Below are positions 1-8,655 of a stretch of 64,000 nt of DNA, piece by piece; the stretch's first letter is position 1; each line of letters starts with the position of its first letter. The stretch is from Bacteroidales bacterium UBA5349 (GTDB taxonomy: Bacteria; Bacteroidota; Bacteroidia; Bacteroidales; Tenuifilaceae), in the NCBI GenBank assembly GCA_002410065.1, contig DHQB01000006.1, positions 129,725-193,724 on the forward strand, read 5' to 3'. The notes beneath the pieces are model-generated. The model was not told the DNA's origin, made no database searches, and saw only the letters and a program-made list of their open reading frames with translations. A program made the translations under genes and the position numbers.

Positions 1-657
1 TACAGAACCATTAGCCGGACTGCTGGGCGTAGCGCCCAATGCGTTAGTGGTAAACGACCAGGTATCAGACCAATCAGAAGTATCAACAGCATGCAGTCCG
101 CGAACCCGCCAGTAGTAGGTTTGACCGTACTGAAGATTGGAAACCCTTGGGCCGCTGTAGTTGAAAGGGTGACTATAGGTTTGCAGCTGACCAGAGTCGA
201 ATGTGGGAACAACATCAACCTCATACTCAATTGTGGTTGCACCAGTTACTTTGTTTGTTGATAAAACAAAGTTTACATCCATGTTCTCCGAACCATTGGA
301 CGGGCTGCTGGGTGAAGCACCCAGTGGGTTAGTAGTAAACGTCCAGGTATCAGACCAAGCGGTTGTTGCGGTTTCATTTTTTGCCCTAACTCTCCAGTAA
401 TAGGTTTCACCAAAGAGCAACTCGCTTGTGGGACAATAGTTTGTAGTTCGATTAACGATAGTTGAAGTGGTAAAACTCGGATTAGGGGCAAATTCAAAAT
501 CGTAACTCGTTGCACCGGGAACGGTACTCAAATATAAGTAAACATTAGGATTTTGGTTTATGGCTCCGTTTGAGGGTGAAGATTGCAAAGGAACATCCAA
601 AGAAAAGACCTGGGAGGAAATAAGCAAAACAAATAATAAAAGAGAAATTCTTTTCAT
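1..657 (-). CDS. exported protein with fibronectin-III-like repeats (C-terminus cut by window edge)
   Basis: The frame is open from an ATG at 657 to the left edge, so 219 codons are seen and the C-terminus is missing. An N-terminal signal peptide (MKRISLLLFVLLISSQVFS) is followed by at least two copies of a roughly 85-90 residue module. Each module has the pattern SSPSNG ... YEFxxxP.F ... G.TYYWRVR ... WSDTW.FTTN, typical of FN3-like folds in large surface or secreted Bacteroidota proteins. The modules are similar at DNA level too (around 20-60 and 285-340). Such proteins often end in a T9SS sorting domain, but that end lies outside the window. Function is unknown; adhesion or scaffolding is a guess. 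Confidence 0.75.
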   Translation of the reverse strand, partial: MKRISLLLFVLLISSQVFSLDVPLQSSPSNGAINQNPNVYLYLSTVPGATSYDFEFAPNPSFTTSTIVNRTTNYCPTSELLFGETYYWRVRAKNETATTAWSDTWTFTTNPLGASPSSPSNGSENMDVNFVLSTNKVTGATTIEYEVDVVPTFDSGQLQTYSHPFNYSGPRVSNLQYGQTYYWRVRGLHAVDTSDWSDTWSFTTNALGATPSSPANGSV

Positions 658-855
658 TACAATGGAGATTTAATTAGGTGTCAAATTATATGATGTCCGA
701 AAATATCAAAAATTATTCCAATTATTCTTAACTGCGAATTGCAAATATATGAAATAAAATATTGGAATTTGATTCTGACAACTCTACAATACAATACATT
801 ACAACACAATACCTAAAGGAGGTGTAAAATATCTTTAAGTATTTCGTATTATATT

Positions 856-863
856 TATCTTTG
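856..863 (+). promoter_or_regulatory. candidate -7 box (TATCTTTG) of mltG
   Basis: TATCTTTG matches the Bacteroidota -7 consensus TAnnTTTG and ends 17 nt before the mltG ATG, giving a very short leader. No clear -33 TTG is visible at the usual spacing, so the call is moderate. Confidence 0.4.
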
Positions 864-880
864 AGCACTAATTTTTTAAT

Positions 881-1936
881 ATGGAAAAAAGTATAAGTAA
901 AAGAATTGTTATTATCGTATCACTTTCGCTAGCACTTGTTATTGTTGCGGGTGGTTTTTACAGCTACAAAATCTACTCAAAGATGTTCCAATCCAATATA
1001 AATATAGGGGATAAGGATAATGCCTACATCTATATACCAACTGGCTCAACTTACTCAAACGCAGTTAACATTATTGAGGAATCTGGTTATGTTATAAATA
1101 TTGAGACGTTTAAATGGGTTGGCTCTCGCATGGGTTACCCCTACAGCGTAAAAGCTGGTAGATACAAGGTTACTAACGGCATGAATAATAAGGAATTGGT
1201 GTCGATGCTAAGAGCGGGGCTACAAACCCCGGTTAATGTAACCTTTACGGGATTTAGAACACCCCAACAATTAGCCCAACGTATTGCAGAAGAGATTGAA
1301 GCCGACTCCACCGAAATTGTGAATGCATTCTCAAGCAATGAGGTTCCTTCTGAATACGGATTTAATCAGCAAACTTTCATTGCCATGTTTATTCCCAATA
1401 CATACGAGTTTTTTTGGAATACTAGTGCAAAGGGCTTTTTCGATAGGATGAATAAGGAGTATGAAATATTTTGGACCGAAGAAAAAGAGCAAAAAGCAAA
1501 AAAAATCGGATTAAATAGGGTAAAAGTATCAACCCTAGCATCAATTGTTGAGGAGGAAACCATTAAAGCAGACGAACGCCCAAAAGTGGCGGGAGTTTAC
1601 ATAAACCGATTGAATAGGGGGATTCCCCTTCAGGCCGATCCAACCATCAAATATGCCATGGGCAATTTTGCCATCAGAAGAATACTCACAAAGCATCTCT
1701 CCTTCGATTCGCCCTACAACACATACAAATACAGAGGATTGCCTCCAGGCCCCATAAATTCTCCAAGCATATCTTCAATTAATGCAGTGCTAGAGCATGA
1801 GAATCATAAATACCTTTATTTCTGTGCCAAACCAGACTACTCCGGATACCATGCGTTTGCAAAAACCTTAAGCGAGCATAATAATAATGCCAGAGAATAT
1901 CAGCGCTTTTTGAACAAGGAAAGAATATTCAGGTAG
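881..1936 (+). CDS. mltG: endolytic transglycosylase MltG
   Basis: Membrane-anchored lytic transglycosylase that cleaves nascent peptidoglycan strands and sets glycan chain length (family knowledge). The 351-residue protein has one N-terminal transmembrane segment (about residues 8-29), a LysM-like region, and the YceG catalytic domain. The motif ASIVEEETI places the expected catalytic glutamate at E224, followed by GVYINRL, LQADPTIKYA and YNTYKYRGLPPGPI, all MltG hallmarks. The length matches the family. The gene ends one base before the stop codon of the convergent YgjV-like gene, so the two genes abut tail to tail with no room for a separate terminator. Confidence 0.93.
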   Translation: MEKSISKRIVIIVSLSLALVIVAGGFYSYKIYSKMFQSNINIGDKDNAYIYIPTGSTYSNAVNIIEESGYVINIETFKWVGSRMGYPYSVKAGRYKVTNGMNNKELVSMLRAGLQTPVNVTFTGFRTPQQLAQRIAEEIEADSTEIVNAFSSNEVPSEYGFNQQTFIAMFIPNTYEFFWNTSAKGFFDRMNKEYEIFWTEEKEQKAKKIGLNRVKVSTLASIVEEETIKADERPKVAGVYINRLNRGIPLQADPTIKYAMGNFAIRRILTKHLSFDSPYNTYKYRGLPPGPINSPSISSINAVLEHENHKYLYFCAKPDYSGYHAFAKTLSEHNNNAREYQRFLNKERIFR

Positions 1937-2569
1937 TTAAATTTTGGTTGTCAATCCTTTCTCAAGGTTACCATCTGCAGACTCAACAAAACCCATCTTT
2001 AAAAGGTACTTCACATGAATAGGGTCTGTTTTATCTGCTATTAACCTTTGATACCCACAATCGAGAAACTTTTTACGCAGGTTTAGGTATGCAAACCGTC
2101 CATTCTTAAAATCTCTCATCTCAGGTATTACGTAATCAAGAATTACCTTAAGGGTATTGGAATCCTGTTTTTCAGCAATTAAAATGCCGGCAACAGCCAT
2201 ATTTCTTAAAACAAAATACTGAACGGTATTATCATTAGGCATATAGCTAAAATCGGGATAAAACTTAAGAATATCATGGCTGTGGAAATCGAGGAACTTA
2301 AGCATATATTTATTCAAACTACTTACTTCAAGCGTTTCGAAATAGTCCTTTTTGGAAAAAAACTGGATTAAGAAGTAAACATCCACGGCAACAATAAACC
2401 CGTTCATTACGCCAACAGGTATTGAACCAATCATAAAACCATAAGCAGAGAACAGGGCTGCACCTATCAAATTGATAATCCTAAACTTTACTATTGAGTT
2501 AAGGGTCATCGATAGGGCAATAATCAACGAGGCACCATAGCCAATCCATTCTAAAACAACACTGTCCAT
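1937..2569 (-). CDS. YgjV-like membrane protein with cytosolic acetyltransferase-like tail
   Basis: A 210-residue protein. The first ~75 residues form about three hydrophobic helices (EWIGYGASLIIALSMT, INLIGAALFSAYGFMIGS, NGFIVAVDVYFLI) resembling the inner-membrane YgjV family. The remaining ~130 residues are soluble, and QYFVLRNMAVAGILIAE and YLLKMGFVES resemble the beta strand and terminal GFxE segment of GNAT folds. No acetyl-CoA loop of the classic Q/RxxGxG/A type is visible, so enzymatic activity is uncertain. It is convergent with mltG and probably monocistronic. Function unknown. Confidence 0.7.
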   Translation of the reverse strand: MDSVVLEWIGYGASLIIALSMTLNSIVKFRIINLIGAALFSAYGFMIGSIPVGVMNGFIVAVDVYFLIQFFSKKDYFETLEVSSLNKYMLKFLDFHSHDILKFYPDFSYMPNDNTVQYFVLRNMAVAGILIAEKQDSNTLKVILDYVIPEMRDFKNGRFAYLNLRKKFLDCGYQRLIADKTDPIHVKYLLKMGFVESADGNLEKGLTTKI

Positions 2570-2945
2570 ATTTCTATTCTATTAATTTAAAGGGTGCAAA
2601 CATAAGAATTATCTAAGCATCTAAAAAGCATTCCCTTTTATTAATTCATTAACCAGATTAATAAAATATGATAAATGCTATTTATGCATTTTCTTTTCAT
2701 CGTATTTTTATATTTTATGATGTTTTATTTATGCATTTATGCTCATTATTAAATTGTGTTTAAAGCACATTAGTGAAGCAATCTATTAATTTCGCGATTT
2801 TAACAACCAACACCCAAAATTATTTTAAAATATTCCGTTTAAAATCGGGGTAGCGCTTATGCTTGAATAAAATTAATTGTAAATAATAAACAGATCTCAA
2901 TTATTTCCTTTATCTTGCATTTAGAATCAGCATATCCTACACAAT
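2570..2945. other. AT-rich intergenic region between divergent genes, no gene seen
   Basis: 376 bases between the divergently transcribed YgjV-like and SiaB-like genes. It is strongly AT-rich with stops in all frames. A near-consensus -7 element (TAATTTCG, around 2785) and TTATCTTGC near 2912 are possible promoter remnants. No RNA gene or convincing hairpin was found. Confidence 0.5.
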
Positions 2946-4043
2946 ATGAATGCCTCCTCCACAGCCAATTTATTGAAAAGTCTACATAAGGATGACCTTA
3001 TTTTTGCTTATACAGGATTGGTATCCGATTCAATAACTCACAAAATAATTGAGCTTACTCAATTTAATATCGACTCGGCAGGGAACTTTATTAAACTAAA
3101 GAATAAAATCAGTTTCCTAATGGCCGAATGCTACCAGAACGTTGCACGCCATGGTAAATACGCTACCGAGGATAGTAGCCTAAGCGATTATCAGGGAGCA
3201 TTCTATGTTAGGAGCATTACCGACTGCTTTTTTATTGGCTCGGCCAACTCTGTAGCCAATGATGTTATTCCATCAATTAAAGAAAAACTCGAAAAGGTTA
3301 ATAGCCTTAATGCTGATGAACTGAGGCTTTTACAAAAACAAGTTTTAGCTAAGGGTAAACTATCTGACAGAGGTGGAGCTGGTTTGGGAATTATTGAAAT
3401 GGCCCGTCGAACTGGTCGAAAAATATCCTTCGATTTTGTGCCCATCGATAGTAACACATCACTGTTCCTCATGCAGCTTACCATTCAAAGTGCCGATAGT
3501 AAGGAAGTGGAACAGCCTGAGTCGTCACTCGAAGAAATGAAAAATCTTTACGCATTGATGCAGGCTGAGAATTTGGTTGTTTTGCACAAAGGCGATTTCT
3601 CCCAGAATTCTGTTTTGCCCATTATTCATATGATTGAAAAGAATATCCTGAGGTTTAACGAACTGAAGATTGGGAAACAGAAACTTTATAATGTATCGGT
3701 TGAGCTACTCCAAAATATATCGATGCATGCTGAAAGAACCGATAAGGTTAACGAAGGATTATTCATTCTCGAGCAAAAGGATGATTGCTTTAGCATCGGA
3801 ACCTGTAACTTTGTTTCGGAACAGGATGAACACAACCTTAAGCAACTCCTTAGTAAGTTGAGCAAGTTAACAAAAACTGAACTAAATGAACTTTATAGGG
3901 AAAAACTGAGACTTCTGATTGACGAAAAGGTTGCTGGAATTGGAATTGGTCTAATCTATATTTTCAGGAAAACTCAAACAGTTGATTACTGCTTCAACGA
4001 ATCGGATGGCAATAGACTATTCGCAATGCATGTTGAGGTTTAG
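2946..4043 (+). CDS. tandem SiaB-family protein kinase (two HATPase-like modules)
   Basis: SiaB (DUF6272) proteins are HATPase-fold serine/threonine kinases that phosphorylate SiaC, a DUF1987 protein (known from Pseudomonas aeruginosa). A single-module SiaB is about 180-190 residues; this 365-residue protein contains two. Module 1 has the N-box MAECYQNVARHG (E61, N65, H69) and G-box RGGAGLGIIEMARR. Module 2 has ELLQNISMHAE (E253, N257, H261) and VAGIGIGLIYIFRK. Both therefore keep the nucleotide-binding signatures. The gene is convergent with the SiaC-histidine kinase operon 40 bp downstream, whose SiaC is the expected substrate. No SiaA phosphatase or SiaD cyclase lies in the window. Confidence 0.78.
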   Translation: MNASSTANLLKSLHKDDLIFAYTGLVSDSITHKIIELTQFNIDSAGNFIKLKNKISFLMAECYQNVARHGKYATEDSSLSDYQGAFYVRSITDCFFIGSANSVANDVIPSIKEKLEKVNSLNADELRLLQKQVLAKGKLSDRGGAGLGIIEMARRTGRKISFDFVPIDSNTSLFLMQLTIQSADSKEVEQPESSLEEMKNLYALMQAENLVVLHKGDFSQNSVLPIIHMIEKNILRFNELKIGKQKLYNVSVELLQNISMHAERTDKVNEGLFILEQKDDCFSIGTCNFVSEQDEHNLKQLLSKLSKLTKTELNELYREKLRLLIDEKVAGIGIGLIYIFRKTQTVDYCFNESDGNRLFAMHVEV

Positions 4044-4084
4044 CAACTTCCGTATTCTCTCTATTGTTCTCAACTCTTTACAGG

Positions 4085-5824
4085 CTAGTTACCATTAGTG
4101 GGCATTGGTATAGTGAAGAAAAATTCACTCCCAACACCTTCAATGCTCTTCACCCAAATCTCGCCATTGTTTAAGTTAACAAAATCCTTACAAAGCATTA
4201 AGCCCAGTCCGGTACCCTTTTCATTAGCTGTACCTAGGGTAGAAAATATTTCACGCCCAAATATTCGCTTTACCTGCTCTTGACTCATTCCAACACCCGT
4301 ATCGGCCACTGAAATCATCATATGATTATTTCTTGGTGAAGCCAATATGGAAACTGTACTTCCTTTATCGCAGAACTTTATAGAGTTTGCAATAAGATTC
4401 CGTACAACCAACTCTATCATTGCGCTATCGGCATAGACCTCAATATCATCTTCAATGAGGTTTCTTAAAATTATTCCCTTATTACTGGCCTGCTCGGAGT
4501 AAAGGGCTAATTTGGTTTCGACCACTTTATGGAGTTTGAAAACCGAAGGAGAAATCTTTAACCCTTGCATTTGGGTTTGAGCCCAATTCAGCAAGTTCTC
4601 AAGAAGTTCCGATGTATAGCCAACGTTTTTAGAAAGTTCATCTATCACTTCTTTGAAACCTTCTTCAGTAAAAAACCCTTGCTGAGTTAGGTTTAGTAGG
4701 GTTATAAGAGAACCTAATGGGCTACGTAAATCGTGGGATATGATTGAGAAAAGTTTATCCTTTAAATTATTGAGCTCCCGAAGTTGGGCTGCTTGCTGCT
4801 GAATTTCGATATTCTGGCTAATAATCTCATCGTTTTTCTGCTGTAGTAACTTATTTGCCTTTTTCTTTTGGAAATAGCTATATAGTAAATAGAATGAAAA
4901 GCCCAAAACGAGCACAATCACTGCGAGATAGATTTTTCTTTTCTGCTCCTGATTTGATATTTTTATTCCCTGTAACTCGCTCTCTTTATTCAATAGATCA
5001 ATCTGCATTAATCGCTCTCGCGATTCCCTTACGGTTTCATCTAGAACTGCTTGTTTCTGAGTGAGTTCTTCACCTTTTTGTTGAAGTTTCACATCAGTTG
5101 CCTGCTTCTGCGCTTCAGCTGTTTGCGCCCTAGAGGTAGCTTCATTAGCTAATTGTTGTGCAGCAGCCTCCTTAGCCTTTACCTCCTTAGCCTGAATTTC
5201 TTTGGTTAAAGTAGAAGACTCTTCAAAGTATTTTATCGATTTTTCCCTATTCCCTAGCTTATCGTAAACTTTAGTGTAAAGAGAATAAATGTTGCGTATA
5301 AGTTTCTGATCACTAATTTCTTTTGCAATGTCTTCAGCACTCTCTAGTACCTTAAGGGCATCGTTATAGTTTTGCTTAACGTAGTAAATATTTGCTTGAC
5401 TTAGATAAGATGACCCAACATCAGCCTTTCGGCCTAGTTCGCTTGCAACCTTAACCCCTTGTTTAAATGCAGCTAAAGCCTTATCGTACTGCTCAACTTC
5501 GTTATAAATTAAGCCTAGGTTTGTATTCAGAATATAGGCAGAATTCTTATTCCCTAATCTACTGGACATCTTAAGGGCATTCTCGAACTGCTCTGCGGCT
5601 TGCTCAAGTTTGCCAATCTCCCAGTACCTATTTGCAACTTTGCTATAGTAGTATGAGGCTTGATTGAAATCTGAATCATTGGCATATTTTTCGGCTAGTT
5701 TAACCTCTTGTTCTAAACCTGCAACTTCATCCTGTGAAGTTACTTTCTCCTGCCCCTGCGAAACCCAAACGCTTGTGAGCAAGATTATTATAACTGGCAA
5801 TATGCCTAAGGTAATTTTACGCAT
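4085..5824 (-). CDS. TPR-containing sensor histidine kinase
   Basis: 579 residues: signal peptide, periplasmic TPR repeats (about residues 30-215), a coiled coil, one transmembrane helix (IYLAVIVLVLGFSFYLLYSYF, about 300-320), a second coiled coil, HisKA with the H-box LFSIISHDLRSPLGS, and HATPase with N-box VVRNLIANSIKF, G1 DTGVGM and G2 GTGLGL. It should autophosphorylate on the H-box histidine and signal to a response regulator in trans, since no receiver domain is present. It starts only 6 bp after the SiaC stop codon and is almost certainly co-transcribed with it, which suggests a role in the same partner-switch circuit. Confidence 0.88.
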   Translation of the reverse strand: MRKITLGILPVIIILLTSVWVSQGQEKVTSQDEVAGLEQEVKLAEKYANDSDFNQASYYYSKVANRYWEIGKLEQAAEQFENALKMSSRLGNKNSAYILNTNLGLIYNEVEQYDKALAAFKQGVKVASELGRKADVGSSYLSQANIYYVKQNYNDALKVLESAEDIAKEISDQKLIRNIYSLYTKVYDKLGNREKSIKYFEESSTLTKEIQAKEVKAKEAAAQQLANEATSRAQTAEAQKQATDVKLQQKGEELTQKQAVLDETVRESRERLMQIDLLNKESELQGIKISNQEQKRKIYLAVIVLVLGFSFYLLYSYFQKKKANKLLQQKNDEIISQNIEIQQQAAQLRELNNLKDKLFSIISHDLRSPLGSLITLLNLTQQGFFTEEGFKEVIDELSKNVGYTSELLENLLNWAQTQMQGLKISPSVFKLHKVVETKLALYSEQASNKGIILRNLIEDDIEVYADSAMIELVVRNLIANSIKFCDKGSTVSILASPRNNHMMISVADTGVGMSQEQVKRIFGREIFSTLGTANEKGTGLGLMLCKDFVNLNNGEIWVKSIEGVGSEFFFTIPMPTNGN

Positions 5825-5830
5825 AGATAA

Positions 5831-6217
5831 TTACACCCTTTCGGATTTCTCAATTATTTTTATTGATAAATCTGTTAACCTAGAGAACTCTTCACCTTCA
5901 TCACGCATATCGTCATCAAACTGATTGTAGTACCAATTAAAAACTACTTTATCTCCCAAATTATGAAGTTTCTCAAAGTGAGAGATTATTTCAAGAATGC
6001 GCTTTGTTGAAGCTGAATTAAGGTAAACCAAGTCGAAACTAATTTTGGTTTCGGGCTGTGGATTATCAACATATTCCACAACCGCCTGCTCAAGGGGGCT
6101 GTAGAAATCATGAATGTCCTCTGGTAGACTTTTTCCCGAAATGTCGAGAATACCTCTACTCGGATCAAACATTATCTGAGGTGATTCGTCCGTTGCTAGA
6201 ATTAGTAACTTGGCCAT
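5831..6217 (-). CDS. SiaC-family regulatory phosphoprotein (DUF1987)
   Basis: 128 residues. The pattern ATDESPQIMFDPSRGILDI, SLPEDIHDFYSPLEQ..EYV, ISFDLVYLNSASTKRI and VVFNWYYNQFDDDMRDEGEEF is characteristic of DUF1987/SiaC. These small STAS-like proteins are phosphorylated by SiaB kinases on a Ser/Thr in the loop that here reads NSASTK (about residues 57-62). In Pseudomonas, unphosphorylated SiaC activates a diguanylate cyclase. It is the first gene of a two-gene operon with the TPR histidine kinase, and the tandem SiaB-like kinase lies convergently beyond that. The local output partner is not apparent. Confidence 0.85.
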   Translation of the reverse strand: MAKLLILATDESPQIMFDPSRGILDISGKSLPEDIHDFYSPLEQAVVEYVDNPQPETKISFDLVYLNSASTKRILEIISHFEKLHNLGDKVVFNWYYNQFDDDMRDEGEEFSRLTDLSIKIIEKSERV

Positions 6218-6264
6218 TCTTACCCTGATTTTTATTGTTCTACTGAAAAGGGTTTACTAAGATA

Positions 6265-6272
6265 CAAATTTA
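6265..6272 (-). promoter_or_regulatory. candidate -7 box for the siaC-histidine kinase operon
   Basis: Read on the minus strand this is TAAATTTG, matching TAnnTTTG, about 47 nt before the siaC start. TTG triplets lie 15 and 24 nt upstream, neither at ideal spacing. Moderate to weak support. Confidence 0.35.
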
Positions 6273-6459
6273 GTCCAAAATTCGACACAATTTTGACAAA
6301 TAAAACATTTAGGTATGTCAATGCATATATAATTACATCTTATCAGAATGAGCCATAAAGGCAGAATATATTAAGCAGAAAACAATCGTTAAATAACAAC
6401 TATTTAAAGTTCTGAAATTACTTTGAGAAATTAAGGAGAAAGGGACTTGGCTTTAGATT

Positions 6460-7473
6460 TTAAATAACATTTACTTCCATCTCAAGGGCTACATTGAACT
6501 TCTCCATTACAGATTCGCGAATTCTATGGGCTAAATCAATAACTTCGTTTCCAGTACAACCTCCATGATTAACAAGAACTAATGCTTGCATTTTATGTAC
6601 TCCCACTCTGCCAACCTGTTTACCCTTCCATCCGCATTGCTCAATTAGCCAACCGGCAGGCAACTTAACAAGATTTTCATTCACAGGGTAATAGGGTACT
6701 TTATCGAATTTTTCTTGAAGATCTTCTACTAATGTAATATCTACCACCGGATTCTTAAAGAAACTCCCTGCATTACCAATCTCTTTGGGGTCGGGTAACT
6801 TTGAATTACGAATAGCACTTACGGCTTTACGAACATTAGCAATATTCATTCCGCCTAATAATTTTAACTCTTCCTCAAGGTTTCCGTAGTGTACAATAAG
6901 TTTTGGTGTTTTGCTTAATCGGAAGACAACATGGGTAATAATAACCTTCCCTTTTAACTCGTTTTTAAAGATACTATCTCTATAGTCAAATTTGCACTCA
7001 TCCTTGGTTATCTTAAAAGATTTAAGTGTATCAATGTATACACCCTCAACATATTCTATTGTATCCTTGGCTTCAACACCATACGCACCAATATTCTGTA
7101 TAGGCGATGCACCTACGCTTCCTGGTATTAATGATAAATTTTCAATCCCTCCTAGCCCACTATTAACAGCATACTCAACCAAGTTATCCCACTCAACACC
7201 TGCGCCAACTTTTATGCTAATACTCTGTTCATCCTCAGCCACCACATCAATACCCACTATTCCTGGTTTGATAACAACTCCTTTGAAATCACCCTTAAAA
7301 AGGACGTTTGAACCTCCACCCAGCACAAACCATTCAAAATGATTATCCTTAACCCACTTAATTGCTTCCCTTAAATCATCAATACTCTGAATCTCAATAT
7401 AATATTCCGATTTCACATCAATACCAAAGGTATTTAATGGCTTTAAACAAAAGTTGTGAGAGATGTTATACAT
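6460..7473 (-). CDS. murB: UDP-N-acetylmuramate dehydrogenase
   Basis: FAD-dependent reductase that converts UDP-GlcNAc-enolpyruvate to UDP-MurNAc in peptidoglycan precursor synthesis (cytosol). The FAD-binding motifs LGGGSNVLF and LSLIPGSVGASPIQNIGAYG are present. The catalytic serine lies in AGSFFKNP, and the C-terminal half has the type I layout. I chose the ATG at 7473 (337 residues). The frame extends to a TTG at 7491, but that codon sits inside the -7 box TATCTTTG (7489-7496), so it cannot be in the message from that promoter. Divergent from the glycosyltransferase gene. Confidence 0.93.
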   Translation of the reverse strand: MYNISHNFCLKPLNTFGIDVKSEYYIEIQSIDDLREAIKWVKDNHFEWFVLGGGSNVLFKGDFKGVVIKPGIVGIDVVAEDEQSISIKVGAGVEWDNLVEYAVNSGLGGIENLSLIPGSVGASPIQNIGAYGVEAKDTIEYVEGVYIDTLKSFKITKDECKFDYRDSIFKNELKGKVIITHVVFRLSKTPKLIVHYGNLEEELKLLGGMNIANVRKAVSAIRNSKLPDPKEIGNAGSFFKNPVVDITLVEDLQEKFDKVPYYPVNENLVKLPAGWLIEQCGWKGKQVGRVGVHKMQALVLVNHGGCTGNEVIDLAHRIRESVMEKFNVALEMEVNVI

Positions 7474-7488
7474 ACCCGTAATTTTATA

Positions 7489-7496
7489 CAAAGATA
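7489..7496 (-). promoter_or_regulatory. -7 box (TATCTTTG) of murB
   Basis: Minus-strand TATCTTTG, a perfect TAnnTTTG match 16 nt before the ATG at 7473. It excludes the upstream TTG at 7491 as the start for transcripts made here. No TTG -33 element is seen at standard spacing. Confidence 0.5.
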
Positions 7497-7546
7497 AAAA
7501 AATGTAGCGGGGTAAAGAGTTTTTTTTAATTTAGCAAAAAAAAGCC

Positions 7547-8647
7547 TTGACTAAAGTCGTAATACTTGTCACTTCGGATATAATTGCCGATCAACGAATT
7601 CATAGAACGGCATCTACACTTCACAAACAGGGGTTTACAGTAACCGTTGTTGGTAGGAGGTTAAAAACTACGCCCAAAAAGATTAGAAAAGAGTATAGCA
7701 CCACTCTTCTTAGAATACCTTTTAGTAAAGGACCTGCGTTTTATGCATGTTTCAATATTCAAGCCCTATTCTATCTGCTTTTCCATAGGTATAATTTGAT
7801 ACACGCAAACGATCTTGATACACTTTTGGCATCTCGCATAGCGAGCAAATTGCTTAATAAACCTATCATTTACGATAGTCATGAGCTTTTTACCGAAATA
7901 CCAGAACTTATTGATAGGCCAAGGAAAAGGAACTTTTGGTCTCGCCTTGAGAGGCGTTTAACTAAAGGATTGAAACACTGTTCAACAGTATCAGATGGTG
8001 TATCATTAGAATTTAAAAACAGATACAACATTGATTTTAAGGTAATTAGAAACTTGCCATTCCGGAAATCCTGCATAGAAGAGCAATCTGTAAAAGATAA
8101 TAAGACCATTATTTATCAGGGAGCGTTAAATATTGGTAGAGGGTTAGAAAAACTGGTAGATGCGATGACTCTACTCCCTAACTACAAACTTATAATTGTT
8201 GGTACTGGCCCTATTCAGAATGGGCTAAAGCATAAGATTGAATTTAATAAACTTACCAAGAGGGTAATACTATACGGCAGAGTAGAGCATGAGCATTTGC
8301 ACAGAATTACTTGCGAGGCTCAACTAGGAGTATCCATTGAAGAGGATATGGGTTTGAACTATCATTACGCTTTACCCAATAAAATTTTCGATTACATTCA
8401 GGCTGGCATACCAGTATTGGCAAGCAATCTGCCCGAAATGGCAAAAATTATCAGTAACTACAAGGTTGGCATTACCATTGACCCAAACTGCACTAGCCAA
8501 CAGTTAGCAACAGCAATTGAGAGCATGCTAACCAATACTAACGACATGGATACGTGGCACCAAAACACCAAGCGTGCTGCTGAAGAGCTATGCTGGGAAG
8601 CAGAGCAGGAAAAACTCCTTTCGCTTATTCAAAAAGCCTTAACGTAA
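7547..8647 (+). CDS. GT4-like glycosyltransferase (TTG start)
   Basis: 366 residues with the two-Rossmann GT-B layout. N-terminal VVILVTSDIIADQRIHR ... VTVVGRR and an acceptor-side segment NLIHANDLDTL are followed by the donor-binding half IIYQGALNIGRGLEKLVDAM, ILYGRVEHEHL and EDMGLNYHYALPNKIFDY.QAG.PVLAS, which fits the E-x7-E region of GT4 enzymes. The only plausible start is TTG at 7547: an in-frame stop lies at 7532 and the alignment-like N-terminus begins right there. Substrate unknown; surface polysaccharide or glycolipid synthesis is likely. Convergent with the M28 peptidase, separated by only 8 bp. Confidence 0.82.
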   Translation: MTKVVILVTSDIIADQRIHRTASTLHKQGFTVTVVGRRLKTTPKKIRKEYSTTLLRIPFSKGPAFYACFNIQALFYLLFHRYNLIHANDLDTLLASRIASKLLNKPIIYDSHELFTEIPELIDRPRKRNFWSRLERRLTKGLKHCSTVSDGVSLEFKNRYNIDFKVIRNLPFRKSCIEEQSVKDNKTIIYQGALNIGRGLEKLVDAMTLLPNYKLIIVGTGPIQNGLKHKIEFNKLTKRVILYGRVEHEHLHRITCEAQLGVSIEEDMGLNYHYALPNKIFDYIQAGIPVLASNLPEMAKIISNYKVGITIDPNCTSQQLATAIESMLTNTNDMDTWHQNTKRAAEELCWEAEQEKLLSLIQKALT

Positions 8648-8655
8648 ATAGTGCA

